From assembly GCF_030345795.1 (NCBI RefSeq), contig NZ_JAUALB010000001.1, positions 4,642,001 to 4,706,000 on the forward strand: 64,000 nucleotides of DNA. The letters run 5' to 3'. This DNA is from Micromonospora sp. WMMA1363. Its GTDB lineage: Bacteria; Actinomycetota; Actinomycetes; Mycobacteriales; Micromonosporaceae. Position numbers and translations under genes: made by a program. How positions within the stretch are numbered: the first letter of the stretch is position 1; each line of letters opens with the position of its first letter. Below are positions 32,714 through 41,929 of this stretch, one piece after another. The notes below the pieces were generated by a model, which was not told the origin of the DNA, ran no database searches, and saw only the letters and a list, made by a program, of their open reading frames with translations.

Positions 32714-34267
32714 GTGACTGAGCTGAAACTGCCGTCGATCGACTACGCGGCACTCGCGCCGACGCTCATCATGCTGGGCGCCGCGTTGGTCGGTGTCCTG
32801 GTCGAGGCGTTCGTGCCGCGGCGACTGCGGCACGTGGTGCAGCTGTCGGTGGCGCTGCTGGCGGTGCTCGCCGCGCTGACCATGGTCGTGCTGAACGCCG
32901 ACGACCGCCTGATCACCATCGGCGGGGCGATCGCGGTGGACGGCCCGGCACTGTTTCTCCAGGGCGCCATCCTGGTGCTGGCCGCGATGGCGCTGCTGCT
33001 CATCGGCGAGCGTTCGGTCGAGCGGGGCGGGGCGTTCGTGGCCCAGGCGGCGGTCACCGCCGAGTCGGCCGACGACCGCCGGCAGGCCGAGGACGCCCCC
33101 GGTGCGACCGAGGTGTACCCCCTGACCACCTTCGCGATCGGCGGCATGCTGATCTTCGTAGCGGCCAACGACCTGCTGACCATGTTCATCGCGCTCGAGG
33201 TCTTGTCGCTGCCGCTCTACCTGCTCTGCGCGCTGGCCCGCCGCCGGCGTCTGTTGAGCCAGGAGGCGGCGTTGAAGTACTTCATGCTCGGCGCGTACGC
33301 CTCGGCGTTCTTCCTCTTCGGCGTCGCCCTGGTGTACGGCTTCACCGCCGGCATCCCGGACCGCCCGGCCGCCGTGGACTTCGCCACGGTCAACGCTGCC
33401 GTCACCGACAGCACAGCCAGCCCGCTGCTGCTCTTCGCCGGCATGGCGTTGGTCTCCATCGGCCTGCTGTTCAAGGCCGCCGCCGCGCCGTTCCACGTTT
33501 GGACGCCGGACGTGTACCAGGGCGCACCGACGCCGGTCACCGGCTTCATGGCGGCCTGCACGAAGGTCGCCGCGTTCGGGGCCCTGTTGCGGGTCTTCCA
33601 CGTGGCGTTCGAGGGGGCCCGGTGGGACTTCACCCCGGTCCTCGGCGTGGTGGCGGTGCTGACCATGCTGGTCGGGGCGGTGCTGGCGGTCACCCAGACC
33701 GACATCAAGCGGCTGCTCGCGTACTCCTCCATCGCCAACGCCGGCTACCTGCTGGTCGGCGTGCTCGCCCCGAACTCCGGGGGCATCTCCGGGACGATGT
33801 TCTACCTGGTGGCGTACGGCTTCGCGGTGCTCGCCGCGTTCGCCGTGGTGACCCTGGTCCGGGACGCCGACGGGGAGGCGACGCACCTGTCCCGCTGGGC
33901 GGGCCTGGGGAAGCGCTCGCCGTTCTACGCAGCGCTGTTCACCATCATTCTGCTCGCCTTCGCCGGCATTCCGCTGACCAGCGGATTCACCAGCAAGTTC
34001 GCGGTCTTCGGGCCGGCGTTGGAGGGCGGGCAGGTCTGGTTGGTGATCGCTGGTGTGCTGACCAGCATGGTGCTGGCCTTCCCCTACCTGCGGGTGGTCG
34101 TGATGATGTGGCTCTCCGAGCCCGGTGAGTCGACCCCGGCCGTGACCGTGCCGGGCGGGCTGACCTCAGCCGCGCTGATGATCGGCGTGGTCGCCACCCT
34201 GGTCCTCGGCGTCGTCCCGGCGCCGCTGCTCGACCTCGCCACGGGTGCCGCCGAGTTCGTGCGCTGA
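32714..34267 (+). CDS. nuoN: NADH-quinone oxidoreductase subunit N
   Basis: A 517-residue antiporter-like subunit and the last gene of the operon. AANDLLTMFIALEVLSLPLY, KAAAAPFHVWTPDVYQGAPT and KRLLAYSSIANAGYLLVGVL are typical of NuoN. The start is GTG 32714. A perfect 15-bp hairpin follows the stop by 10 bp. Confidence 0.96.
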   Translation: MTELKLPSIDYAALAPTLIMLGAALVGVLVEAFVPRRLRHVVQLSVALLAVLAALTMVVLNADDRLITIGGAIAVDGPALFLQGAILVLAAMALLLIGERSVERGGAFVAQAAVTAESADDRRQAEDAPGATEVYPLTTFAIGGMLIFVAANDLLTMFIALEVLSLPLYLLCALARRRRLLSQEAALKYFMLGAYASAFFLFGVALVYGFTAGIPDRPAAVDFATVNAAVTDSTASPLLLFAGMALVSIGLLFKAAAAPFHVWTPDVYQGAPTPVTGFMAACTKVAAFGALLRVFHVAFEGARWDFTPVLGVVAVLTMLVGAVLAVTQTDIKRLLAYSSIANAGYLLVGVLAPNSGGISGTMFYLVAYGFAVLAAFAVVTLVRDADGEATHLSRWAGLGKRSPFYAALFTIILLAFAGIPLTSGFTSKFAVFGPALEGGQVWLVIAGVLTSMVLAFPYLRVVVMMWLSEPGESTPAVTVPGGLTSAALMIGVVATLVLGVVPAPLLDLATGAAEFVR

Positions 34268-34276
34268 CAGCCGTTC

Positions 34277-34320
34277 CGGATGCGGGGCCGGGACGCGTGC
34301 GCGTACCGGCCCCGCATCCG
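34277..34320 (+). terminator. nuo operon terminator
   Basis: CGGATGCGGGGCCGG pairs perfectly (15 bp) with CCGGCCCCGCATCCG around a 14-nt loop, 10 bp after the nuoN stop. Confidence 0.85.
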
Positions 34321-34382
34321 TTCGTACCGGTGCGGCCATCCCGCCCCCGCGCTGGTCGAACGGGTGTGGCATGGTGGGAGAC

Positions 34383-35453
34383 GTGGTGAATCCGGGTGAG
34401 CGTTCAGGTGCGTCCGGCTCGGGGGGCCGCCCGCGCCGGAGGAGCACGGGTCAGTTTGGCGCGCTCGGCCTGTATCTCGCCGACTCCCGCGTCGAGGAGT
34501 CGGTGCTGAGCGTGCTGGAGGCCGTCGAGGACGAGCTGCGGGCCAGCGTCGCGAGTGCCGACCCGTTCGTCACCGAGGCCGCCCGGCATCTCGTCGAGGC
34601 CGGTGGCAAGCGGTTCCGGCCGTTGTTGGTCGCTCTCGGCGCCCAGTTCGGAGACCCGGCACGCGCGCAGGTCGTGTCGGCCGCAGTGGTGGTGGAACTC
34701 ACCCACCTGGCGACGCTCTACCACGACGACGTGATGGACGAGGCGCCGGTGCGTCGGGGCGCTCCCAGTGCGAACTCGCGCTGGACGAACTCGGTCGCCA
34801 TCCTCATCGGTGACTATCTCTTCGCCCGGGCCGCTGACCTCGCCGCCGCCCTGGGCACCGAGGCCGTACGCCTGCAGGCCCGCACCTTCGCGCGGCTGGT
34901 GCACGGTCAGCTCGCCGAAACCATCGGTCCGCGGCCCGGGGACGACCCGGTGGCGCACTACCTGCACGTGATCGCCGAGAAGACCGGCTCGCTGATCGCC
35001 ACGTCGGCCCGTTTCGGTGGGCTGTTCAGCGGCGCCATTCCGGCGCACACCGAGGCGCTCGCCGGCTACGGCGAGACCATCGGGGTCGCCTTTCAGCTCT
35101 CCGACGACCTGCTGGACATCGCCAGTGATTCGACGCAGTCGGGCAAGACGCCGGGCACGGATCTGCGGGAGGGCGTTCCGACCCTGCCGGTGCTGTACGC
35201 GCTGGCCTCCGACGACGCCGACGTCTCGTCGGTGCGGCTGAGGGAGATCCTGGCGACCGGTCCGCTCACCGACGACGACCTGCACGCCGAGGCCCTCGGT
35301 TTGCTCCGGGACAGCCCCGCGCTGAAACGGGCCCGAGAGACGGTGCGGTGCTACGCCGAGGATGCCCGGGCCCAACTGGCCCCCCTCCCCGACAGTCCAG
35401 CCCGCCGCGCCCTCGAATCCCTCTGCGACCACATCGCCGACCGTACGAGCTGA
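34383..35453 (+). CDS. Polyprenyl diphosphate synthase (menaquinone side chain)
   Basis: A 356-residue trans-prenyltransferase. The first aspartate-rich motif is in LATLYHDDVMDEAPVRRGAP and the second is QLSDDLLDIASD. GGKRFRPLLVAL supplies the isopentenyl diphosphate-binding GKR. Position after nuo and near men genes suggests it makes the long isoprenoid tail of menaquinone (heptaprenyl to nonaprenyl); the chain length cannot be read here. GTG 34383 is preferred; an in-frame ATG at 34371 and a GTG at 34386 are alternatives. Confidence 0.88.
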   Translation: MVNPGERSGASGSGGRPRRRSTGQFGALGLYLADSRVEESVLSVLEAVEDELRASVASADPFVTEAARHLVEAGGKRFRPLLVALGAQFGDPARAQVVSAAVVVELTHLATLYHDDVMDEAPVRRGAPSANSRWTNSVAILIGDYLFARAADLAAALGTEAVRLQARTFARLVHGQLAETIGPRPGDDPVAHYLHVIAEKTGSLIATSARFGGLFSGAIPAHTEALAGYGETIGVAFQLSDDLLDIASDSTQSGKTPGTDLREGVPTLPVLYALASDDADVSSVRLREILATGPLTDDDLHAEALGLLRDSPALKRARETVRCYAEDARAQLAPLPDSPARRALESLCDHIADRTS

Positions 35454-35708
35454 CCGGGAGCCCCGGCGACCGCGAGGTCAGCCCCGTACCGCGGGGAGCG
35501 CACCGGAGGGTACCGACGCCGTGCGCCGACGGCGGGGAGCGCGGCGAGGGCCGTGATCCGAACGACCCGTTCGAGTCGCGTTCGGACCACGCCTCGTGTC
35601 GGGCTCGGCACGTCTCGTTGATGACGATCTGGCATCCACCACCCGAACAGGCATTTCGCACCGGGCACGCATTTCATATGGTGTAAGTCCCCGGCTGCGG
35701 AGGTGGTT

Positions 35709-36491
35709 GTGCGCGACCCCTTGGCGGAACCTTCGGATCTGATCCGGAGCGTGTCCCGTGCGCTGCGAGTGCTCGAGTCGGTCGGCCGTGCCCCGAAGGG
35801 ACTGACCGTCAAGCAGATCGCGCGGCGGTGCGAACTGACCGTCGCGACCACCTACCACCTCGTCCGGACGTTGGCCTACGAGGGATACGTGATCCGCCGC
35901 GAGGACGGCACGTACATCGTGGGTCTGGAGGTGGCCGACCGCTACCGGGAGCTGGTGACGGCCTTCCGTGGGCCGGCGGCGGTCGGGGAGTGCCTGCGGC
36001 GTGCCGCCATGGACACCGGCTACAGCCACTACCTCGGAAAGTTCGTCGGTGGCCAGGTGGCCGTGACGGCGGTCGCCGAGGGACCGCGCTCGCCGTTCCT
36101 GGAGGACCTCGTCCCCGGCTTCGCCGAGGGGGCGCACGCCACCGCGCTGGGCAAACAGCTGCTCGCCACGCTCACCGTCGAGCAGCGGTTCCGTTACCTG
36201 CGGGAGTACGGCATGCATCCGTTCACCTCCGCCACGTTGACCACGGTCGAGGCGTTCGAGGCCGACCTGGCGGCGGGGGAGCGGCGGGGGATGCAACTGG
36301 ACCTGGGGCAGTACCGGCAGGGAGTCGCCGGCGCGGCGGTGCTGGTGAGCCCCGACAAGGACATAGAGCGCCGCGTGGTGCTCGCCTGCGCGCTGCCGGC
36401 CAGCGAGATGATGACCTCGGCGCGGGTGGTCCGGGCGAAGCTACTCACGACGGCCCGCAGCATCGCCGACAGTATCGCCGCCGACAGCTGA
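35709..36491 (+). CDS. IclR-family transcriptional regulator
   Basis: A 260-residue regulator with an N-terminal winged helix (RSVSRALRVLESVGRAPKGL, VKQIARRCELTVATTYHLVR) and a C-terminal IclR effector domain (FAEGAHATALGKQLLATLTV). The GTG at 35709 follows GGAGG by 5 bp; a GTG six bases earlier is possible. Upstream, CATTTC is repeated near 35651 and 35669 and may be part of its own operator. No catabolic gene sits beside it, so its effector is unknown. Confidence 0.85.
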   Translation: MRDPLAEPSDLIRSVSRALRVLESVGRAPKGLTVKQIARRCELTVATTYHLVRTLAYEGYVIRREDGTYIVGLEVADRYRELVTAFRGPAAVGECLRRAAMDTGYSHYLGKFVGGQVAVTAVAEGPRSPFLEDLVPGFAEGAHATALGKQLLATLTVEQRFRYLREYGMHPFTSATLTTVEAFEADLAAGERRGMQLDLGQYRQGVAGAAVLVSPDKDIERRVVLACALPASEMMTSARVVRAKLLTTARSIADSIAADS

Positions 36492-36592
36492 CGCACGACG
36501 TCCGTGGCCCGACTCCGGCGGGCTGCCCCAGCCGCTCCCGGTGCCCGCTCCCACCCCCGGACCCACGGCCGGCCGCCTGATCCGTCGACGCG

Positions 36593-36637
36593 GAAGGGCC
36601 CGCTCCCCGGGGTGGCCCGGGTGGGAGCGGGCCCTTC
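36593..36637. terminator. Bidirectional terminator between IclR gene and phoX
   Basis: GAAGGGCCCGCTCCC pairs perfectly (15 bp) with GGGAGCGGGCCCTTC around a 15-nt loop, between two convergent genes. Confidence 0.85.
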
Positions 36638-36674
36638 GCGGCGGTCCAGCGCCGAACCGCCCTGAGGAGGGGTC

Positions 36675-38786
36675 TTAGCTGCCGATCGGGCCGCCGTCCA
36701 AGCGCCAGGTGACCACCACACCCGGCTTGGCGTAGTCGCCGTCCGGCCAGTTGGAGGCCGGCTTCTCGACGGAGGCACCGGAGATCTCACCGGGGTGCTG
36801 CACGGCCACGAAGACCGAGCGGTTGTCGCCGGTGATGAACGGGCCGCAGGCCTCCGCACCGACGGGCACGGTGAGGAACTGCTTCAGATGACCCCGCTCC
36901 GGGCCTTCGATGGCGGTGGCGAAGAGGCCGTCGTTGCTGCCCAGCGCGTTGCCGTCGGTGGCGATCCACAGGTTGCCGGTGGCGTCGAACGCGACGTTGT
37001 CCGGGCAGGAGATCGGGGACACCTTGGTCTTGTCGTACCCGGCGAAGTAGGTCGACGGGTCCGCCGGGTCGCCGGCGACGATCGGCACCGACCAGGCGAA
37101 GGTCTCGGCCGAGTTGTCGCTCCGGTCCTCGACCAGCTCCAGCACGTGACCGTGCCGGTTGGCGGTGCGCGGGTTCGCCTCGTCCGCCTTCGGGTTGCTG
37201 CCGGTGCCCCGCCTGCTGTTGTTGGTCAGCGCCACGTACACCTTGCCCGTGTGCAGGCTCGGTTCCACGTCCTCGGGCCGGTCCATCTTGGTGGCGCCGA
37301 CCTTGTCGCCGGCCAGCCGGGTGAAGGTGAGCACGTCGGCGGCGGTCATGCCGTCGACGTACGACCGGTTGCCGCTGACCAGCTTGATCCACTGACCGCG
37401 GCCGTTGAACGCCCCGTCGGCGGGGAGCTTGCCGGAGCCGTCGATCTCGTCGGCGCTGGTGTAGTCGAGCTTGGCGACGTAGAGGGTGCCGGACTCCAGC
37501 AGGGTCAGGTTGTGCCGGCGGGCGCGCCAGGAGTGGCCCTTCATGAACTTCTTGTCCGACACGAACTTGTACAGGTAGTCGAACCGCTCGTCGTCGCCCA
37601 TGTACGCGACCACGTGGCCGCTCTTGGCGACGATGACGTTCGCACCCTCGTGCTTGAACCGGCCGAGCGCGGTGTGCTTGCGCGGGCGGCTGTCCGGGTC
37701 GTACGGGTCGATCTCGACGACCCAGCCGAACCGGTGCGCCTCGTTCGGGTGCTTGGTCAGGTCGAACCGCTCGTCCGCGCGGTCCCACTTGCGGCTGCCG
37801 CCCGGGTAGCGGGAGCTGGTGCTGATGCCGTAGCGGGCCAGCTTCGGCTTCAGCTCCTCCGGCGCGCCGTCGCCGCCGACGAAGTACTGGTTGAAGTTTT
37901 CCTCACCGGAGAGCACGGTGCCCCACGGGGTCACGCCACCGGCGCAGTTGTTCAGTGTGCCGATGACCGTACGGCCCTTGGGGTCGGCGTCGGTCTTCAA
38001 CCAGGCCGAGCCGGCGGCCGGCCCGGTCACCTCGAACTTGGTGCTCAGGGCGGTGACGCGGCGGTTGAAGTGCCGCCGACCGGACCTGACCGCGCGCCAC
38101 TCGCCGGTGCCGCGGACCCGGTCCAGCTCCACCACGGACATGCCGTGCGCGGCGATGGCGACCTTCAGCTGCTCCACGGTCAGCGCGTCATTGCTGGTGA
38201 ACCCGGGGAACATCAGGTTCTCGTCGGTGTACTCGTGGTTGACCACGAGCAGGGCGCGGTTCCGGCCGAGGGGCAGCACGCCGACGAAGTCGTTGTTGTA
38301 GCCGAACTGCTTCGACTGCGCAGCGGCCGTCTGGCGGTTCAGGTTGAAGTCGGGGGCGCCCGGCACCACCTCGTCGCCCCACCGGATGACGACCGAGTGG
38401 TCGTACCCGTTCGGGACGATGAAGCTGTCCAGGGTGTTCGGCGGGACCGGCTTGAAGGCCAGCTCGCCGTTGCCGACGCCGCCGCGGGGGCGGCCGAAGC
38501 CGGCGACGTCCGGGACCGCGGGGGCGGCCGAGGCGGCACCGGCGCCGGTCAGCGCACCGGCGGCAGCGCCGCCGAAGCCGAGGACCAGCGCGCCGACCGC
38601 GCCGGCACGGACCACGCCGCGGCGGCTGACCTCGGCGTCCACCAGGTCGCCGAAGTACGCGTTGTCCGAGGTGTTGGGAACCGGGTGGTCGCAGGCGTTG
38701 CCGCACCGGTACAGACAGGTCATGGCGTCACGGCTGCCGTGGCGGGTGTTGCCCAGCAGCGGGAGCAGCCGAGGACGGTCGCTCAT
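36675..38786 (-). CDS. phoX: PhoX-family alkaline phosphatase, Tat-exported
   Basis: A 703-residue protein of the PhoX family, calcium- and iron-dependent phosphatases with a beta-propeller fold. A twin-arginine signal (SRRGVVRAGAVGALVLGFGG, starting near residue 54) follows an extended N-region, as in other PhoX proteins. Family segments include LLVVNHEYTDENLMF, NCAGGVTPWGTVLSGEENFN and DRPEDVEPSLHTGKVYVALT. It releases phosphate from organic esters outside the cell. It diverges from an ECF sigma factor gene, but no PHO box was recognised. Confidence 0.9.
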   Translation of the reverse strand: MSDRPRLLPLLGNTRHGSRDAMTCLYRCGNACDHPVPNTSDNAYFGDLVDAEVSRRGVVRAGAVGALVLGFGGAAAGALTGAGAASAAPAVPDVAGFGRPRGGVGNGELAFKPVPPNTLDSFIVPNGYDHSVVIRWGDEVVPGAPDFNLNRQTAAAQSKQFGYNNDFVGVLPLGRNRALLVVNHEYTDENLMFPGFTSNDALTVEQLKVAIAAHGMSVVELDRVRGTGEWRAVRSGRRHFNRRVTALSTKFEVTGPAAGSAWLKTDADPKGRTVIGTLNNCAGGVTPWGTVLSGEENFNQYFVGGDGAPEELKPKLARYGISTSSRYPGGSRKWDRADERFDLTKHPNEAHRFGWVVEIDPYDPDSRPRKHTALGRFKHEGANVIVAKSGHVVAYMGDDERFDYLYKFVSDKKFMKGHSWRARRHNLTLLESGTLYVAKLDYTSADEIDGSGKLPADGAFNGRGQWIKLVSGNRSYVDGMTAADVLTFTRLAGDKVGATKMDRPEDVEPSLHTGKVYVALTNNSRRGTGSNPKADEANPRTANRHGHVLELVEDRSDNSAETFAWSVPIVAGDPADPSTYFAGYDKTKVSPISCPDNVAFDATGNLWIATDGNALGSNDGLFATAIEGPERGHLKQFLTVPVGAEACGPFITGDNRSVFVAVQHPGEISGASVEKPASNWPDGDYAKPGVVVTWRLDGGPIGS

Positions 38787-39012
38787 GTGGAGGAGCCTCC
38801 TGGATGGGGTTGGCGCACGTCGGTCAGCTGAGACGTGCGTACCCGCCGGACGCTAGGAGGAGCCGATGGCCGGTCGTCGGCGTCGATGTGAATCACGCAT
38901 GAACAACGCGCCCGGGGTAGCCAGGGTGACCTGCGGCTGAACCGACTGGCGTGGTGGTACGTATGTCCGTGCGAAGGCCTGCCGGACTCGCGTCGGAAGC
39001 GAGGAGACCGCC

Positions 39013-39528
39013 ATCAGCGACCACGACGCCCACCTGCTCCGCGCCCTGCACGACGAGCACGCGGAGGCGCTGTACGCGCACGCCCTGCGCCTGGTCAACG
39101 GGGATCGGCAGCGGGCCGAGGACCTGGTGCAGGAGACCCTGCTGCGCGCTTGGCGGCATCCGGAATCGCTCGACCCGCGTCGCGGCTCGGTCCGTGGCTG
39201 GCTGTTCACCACCGCCCGCAACCTGGCGATCGACGCCTGGCGTCGCCGGTCCACCCGGGTCGGTGAGGTCTACACCGACGAGCTGCCCGAGCCGCCGGAG
39301 ACGGTGGACGAGGCGGAACGCGCGGTGGAGGCGTGGACCGTCGCCGAGGCGCTGAACCGGCTCAGCGCCACCCATCGTGAGGTCCTGGTGGAGTGCTTCT
39401 ACCAGGGGCGGTCGGTGGCCGAGGCCGCCACGCGGCTCGGGGTGCCGCCGGGCACCGTCAAATCCCGGACGCACTACGCGCTGCGTTCACTACGGTTGGT
39501 CCTGGCCGAGATGGGAGTGACGGGATGA
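39013..39528 (+). CDS. ECF-type sigma-70 factor, apparent ATC start
   Basis: A 171-residue sigma factor. Region 2 is HLLRALHDEHAEALYAHALR to QRAEDLVQETLLRAWRHPES, and region 4 is LSATHREVLVECFYQGRSVA with the recognition helix GVPPGTVKSRTHYALRSLRL. The frame has no ATG, GTG or TTG between the upstream stop at 38938-38940 and region 2. An ATC at 39013 lies 6 bp after a GAGGAG site and fits the length of relatives. The first GTG (39127) would remove most of region 2. The stop overlaps the anti-sigma ATG. Confidence 0.8.
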   Translation: MSDHDAHLLRALHDEHAEALYAHALRLVNGDRQRAEDLVQETLLRAWRHPESLDPRRGSVRGWLFTTARNLAIDAWRRRSTRVGEVYTDELPEPPETVDEAERAVEAWTVAEALNRLSATHREVLVECFYQGRSVAEAATRLGVPPGTVKSRTHYALRSLRLVLAEMGVTG

Positions 39529-40214
39529 CCCGGTGCGAGTTCGCGCACGACGACGGCGCGTACGTGCTGGGTGCGCTGGCGCCGGCCGAGCGGGCGGCGT
39601 ACGAACGGCACCTCGCCGGTTGCGTCGAGTGCCGCCAGGCGGTGGCCGAGATCGCCGTCCTTCCCGGACTGCTCGGGCGGCTCGACCCGGCGGGCCTCGA
39701 TCAGTTCCTGCCGCCCCGGGAGGAATCCCGGGTGTCCGACCTGCTCGCCGCGGCGCGGGAGCGCCGGCGCCGGGAGCGCTCGGCCACCCGGCACCGGTTC
39801 GCCCTCGTCACGCTGGCCGCCGCCGCGCTGGCGCTGGTGGTCGGAATCGGCGCCGCCGCCGTGCTGCCCGGTCGGGTGTCGGGCCCGGATGCGGGCGTGC
39901 GGATGGTCGCCATGCAACCGGTCGCCGGCACGGTGCCGGTGCACGCCGAGATCGGGCTGACCGGCACCGAATGGGGTACCGAGGTGAGCATGCGCTGCGG
40001 CTACGACGGGTCGGTCGGCTACCGCAAGGCTTCCGCCTTCCGGCTGGTCGCCCGCAGCGCCGACGGCAGCACCGAGCAGATCGGTTCCTGGCTCGCCGGA
40101 CCGGGCGACGACCTGCGGATCACCGGCGCCACCCGGTTCACCGACGCGGAGCTGGTCCGCCTGGAACTGGTCCGCGCCGACGGCACCCCCGTCCTCGCCT
40201 ACAACGTCCGCTGA
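39525..40214 (+). CDS. Anti-sigma factor, zinc-finger membrane protein
   Basis: A 229-residue protein with an N-terminal zinc-binding anti-sigma domain (H29-x3-C33-x2-C36 in RHLAGCVECRQ), one membrane helix (about residues 91-112) and an extracytoplasmic domain that resembles the RskA C-terminal fold (WGTEVSMRCGYDG). It should hold the preceding sigma factor inactive until an outside signal. Four-base ATGA overlap with that gene ensures coupled synthesis. Confidence 0.88.
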   Translation: MTRCEFAHDDGAYVLGALAPAERAAYERHLAGCVECRQAVAEIAVLPGLLGRLDPAGLDQFLPPREESRVSDLLAAARERRRRERSATRHRFALVTLAAAALALVVGIGAAAVLPGRVSGPDAGVRMVAMQPVAGTVPVHAEIGLTGTEWGTEVSMRCGYDGSVGYRKASAFRLVARSADGSTEQIGSWLAGPGDDLRITGATRFTDAELVRLELVRADGTPVLAYNVR

Positions 40215-40247
40215 CCCCATCCCCAGGCGCCTCACCCACCCGGCCCC

Positions 40248-41219
40248 TCACCGTTCTTCGCGACCCTGCGCCCCGGGTAGCGGCCCCGATCCGGGCGAAG
40301 CGGCGACCAGGACTCCAGGATCGCGGCGGGGGATGGCGGAGGTGGGGCGGCGGGCGGCGTGGAGGGCGTCGGTGGTGAAGATGGCGAGAGCAAGCCAGAC
40401 CAGTGCGAAGCCCGCCAAACGGGCGGGGGGCATGGGCTCGTGGAAGACGAGGACGCCGCAACCGAGCTGAAGGATCGGGGCGAGATACTGGAGCATCCCC
40501 AGACTGGTGAGCGGCAGCCGGTTGGCCGCACCGGCGAACATCAGCAGGGGGGTCGCGGTCGCCGCGCCCGCCGCGACCAACAGGGCGGCGTGCCCGGCCG
40601 ACACCGCCCCGAAGGTGGCCTGGCCGGTGCCGCCGAGCCACGCCAGGTACGCCAGCGCGGGCAGGGCGAGTACCGCCGACTCGACAAGGAGACCCTCGGC
40701 GGGGGGTAGACCGAGTCGTTTCTTGACCAGCCCGTACCCCGCGAAGCTGAACGCCAGGGCCAGCGCGAGGTAGGGCAGGCGGCCGTAGTCGACGGTCAGC
40801 ACCACGACGGCCGACCCGCCCACGCCGAGCGCCGCCCACTGCGCGGGGCGCAGCCGCTCACGCAGCACGAACACGCCGAGCAGCACGACGACGAGCGGGT
40901 TGATGAAATATCCGAGGGCGGTCTCCACCACCCGCTCGGAGTTGACCCCGTAGATGTAGGTGCCCCAGTTGAGGGCGATCAGCGCGGCGGCTGCGCCGAC
41001 TCCGGCCAGAGCGCGCGGTCGGCGCAGCAGCGCCCGCAGGAAGCCGCTGTTGCGCAACGCTGCCAGCACCAGCGCGACGAAGACCACCGACCAGACGATC
41101 CGGTGGGCCAGGATCTCCAGTGGACGGGCCGGCTGAAGCAGCCTCAGGTAGAGCGGGAGGAAACCCCAGAGCAGGTACGCGCCGATGCCGTACAGGTAGC
41201 CGAGCTGACGAGGCGTCAC
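40248..41219 (-). CDS. rarD: RarD/EamA-family transporter
   Basis: A 323-residue protein with about ten membrane helices. GIGAYLLWGFLPLYLRLLQP, EILAHRIVWSVVFVALVLAA and the Trp-Gly-Tyr stretch LNWGTYIYGVNSERVVETAL are typical of RarD. Its substrate is not established. The GTG at 41219 is chosen because homology begins at PRQLGYLYG; a GGAGG lies almost adjacent, closer than usual. It is convergent with the anti-sigma gene. Confidence 0.85.
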   Translation of the reverse strand: MTPRQLGYLYGIGAYLLWGFLPLYLRLLQPARPLEILAHRIVWSVVFVALVLAALRNSGFLRALLRRPRALAGVGAAAALIALNWGTYIYGVNSERVVETALGYFINPLVVVLLGVFVLRERLRPAQWAALGVGGSAVVVLTVDYGRLPYLALALAFSFAGYGLVKKRLGLPPAEGLLVESAVLALPALAYLAWLGGTGQATFGAVSAGHAALLVAAGAATATPLLMFAGAANRLPLTSLGMLQYLAPILQLGCGVLVFHEPMPPARLAGFALVWLALAIFTTDALHAARRPTSAIPRRDPGVLVAASPGSGPLPGAQGREER

Positions 41220-41370
41220 GCCTCCACGGTAGGGGGCCGCATGGTGCCCGGCTCCTTGCTGGTGACCGGGCTCACCCGCTGATCGAGCTCCATCCACCCG
41301 TCCGGCTGCCGGAGCGGGGCAGACCGACCTTGGCGTAATTGCCGGCCTGCGCGCTCCACCGACGCGGCGG

Positions 41371-41757
41371 TCAGTCCCGATCCAGGATGGCGCCGAGGAC
41401 CCAGGTGACGACGCCGACGAACAGTGCGCCGAGGACCGCCGCCGGCCAGAACTCGTCCACGTGGAACGGCAGCCCGGCCTGGCCGGCGATCCAACTGGTC
41501 AGCAGGAACAGCAACCCGTTGACGACCAGTGCGATCAGCCCGAGGGTCAACAGGTAGAAAGCGCAGCCCACGGTCTTGATGACCGGCTGAAGTACCGCGT
41601 TGACGACGCCGAAGATCGCGGCGACGAGGACGAGCGTGGTGACCGTCTCGGTGGCCGAGGTCGATTCGAGTTCGATACCGGGGATCAGTAGCGTGGCCAG
41701 CCAGAACGCCAACGCCGTGATGGCCAGGCGGATCAGGAGCCCTTTCAGGAAACCCAT
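41371..41757 (-). CDS. Phage holin family IV-like membrane protein
   Basis: A 128-residue protein with four membrane helices, starting MGFLKGLLIRLAITALAFWL, with GVVNAVLQPVIKTVGCAFYL and VVNGLLFLLTSWIAG. It matches the widespread chromosomal family annotated as mycobacterial 4-TMS phage holin (superfamily IV). These are chromosomal housekeeping proteins of unknown role; no phage genes are nearby. A longer in-frame start at 42153 has no homology and is rejected. Confidence 0.82.
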   Translation of the reverse strand: MGFLKGLLIRLAITALAFWLATLLIPGIELESTSATETVTTLVLVAAIFGVVNAVLQPVIKTVGCAFYLLTLGLIALVVNGLLFLLTSWIAGQAGLPFHVDEFWPAAVLGALFVGVVTWVLGAILDRD

Positions 41758-41929
41758 GGCGGAAGATGCTGCCACGAACCGATCTTCGGCGGAACCCTCC
41801 CCGACGCCCGATCCGGCGAACGCCGGCGGCCTGGTGGTGCTCGTCCCAGCCGGGCCGTCGGCTGCCGAGGAGCGTCGCGTTGTCGATGCGCACCGGTCGC
41901 CCGATTGGGCGGCCTGGGGTGGACCATCC

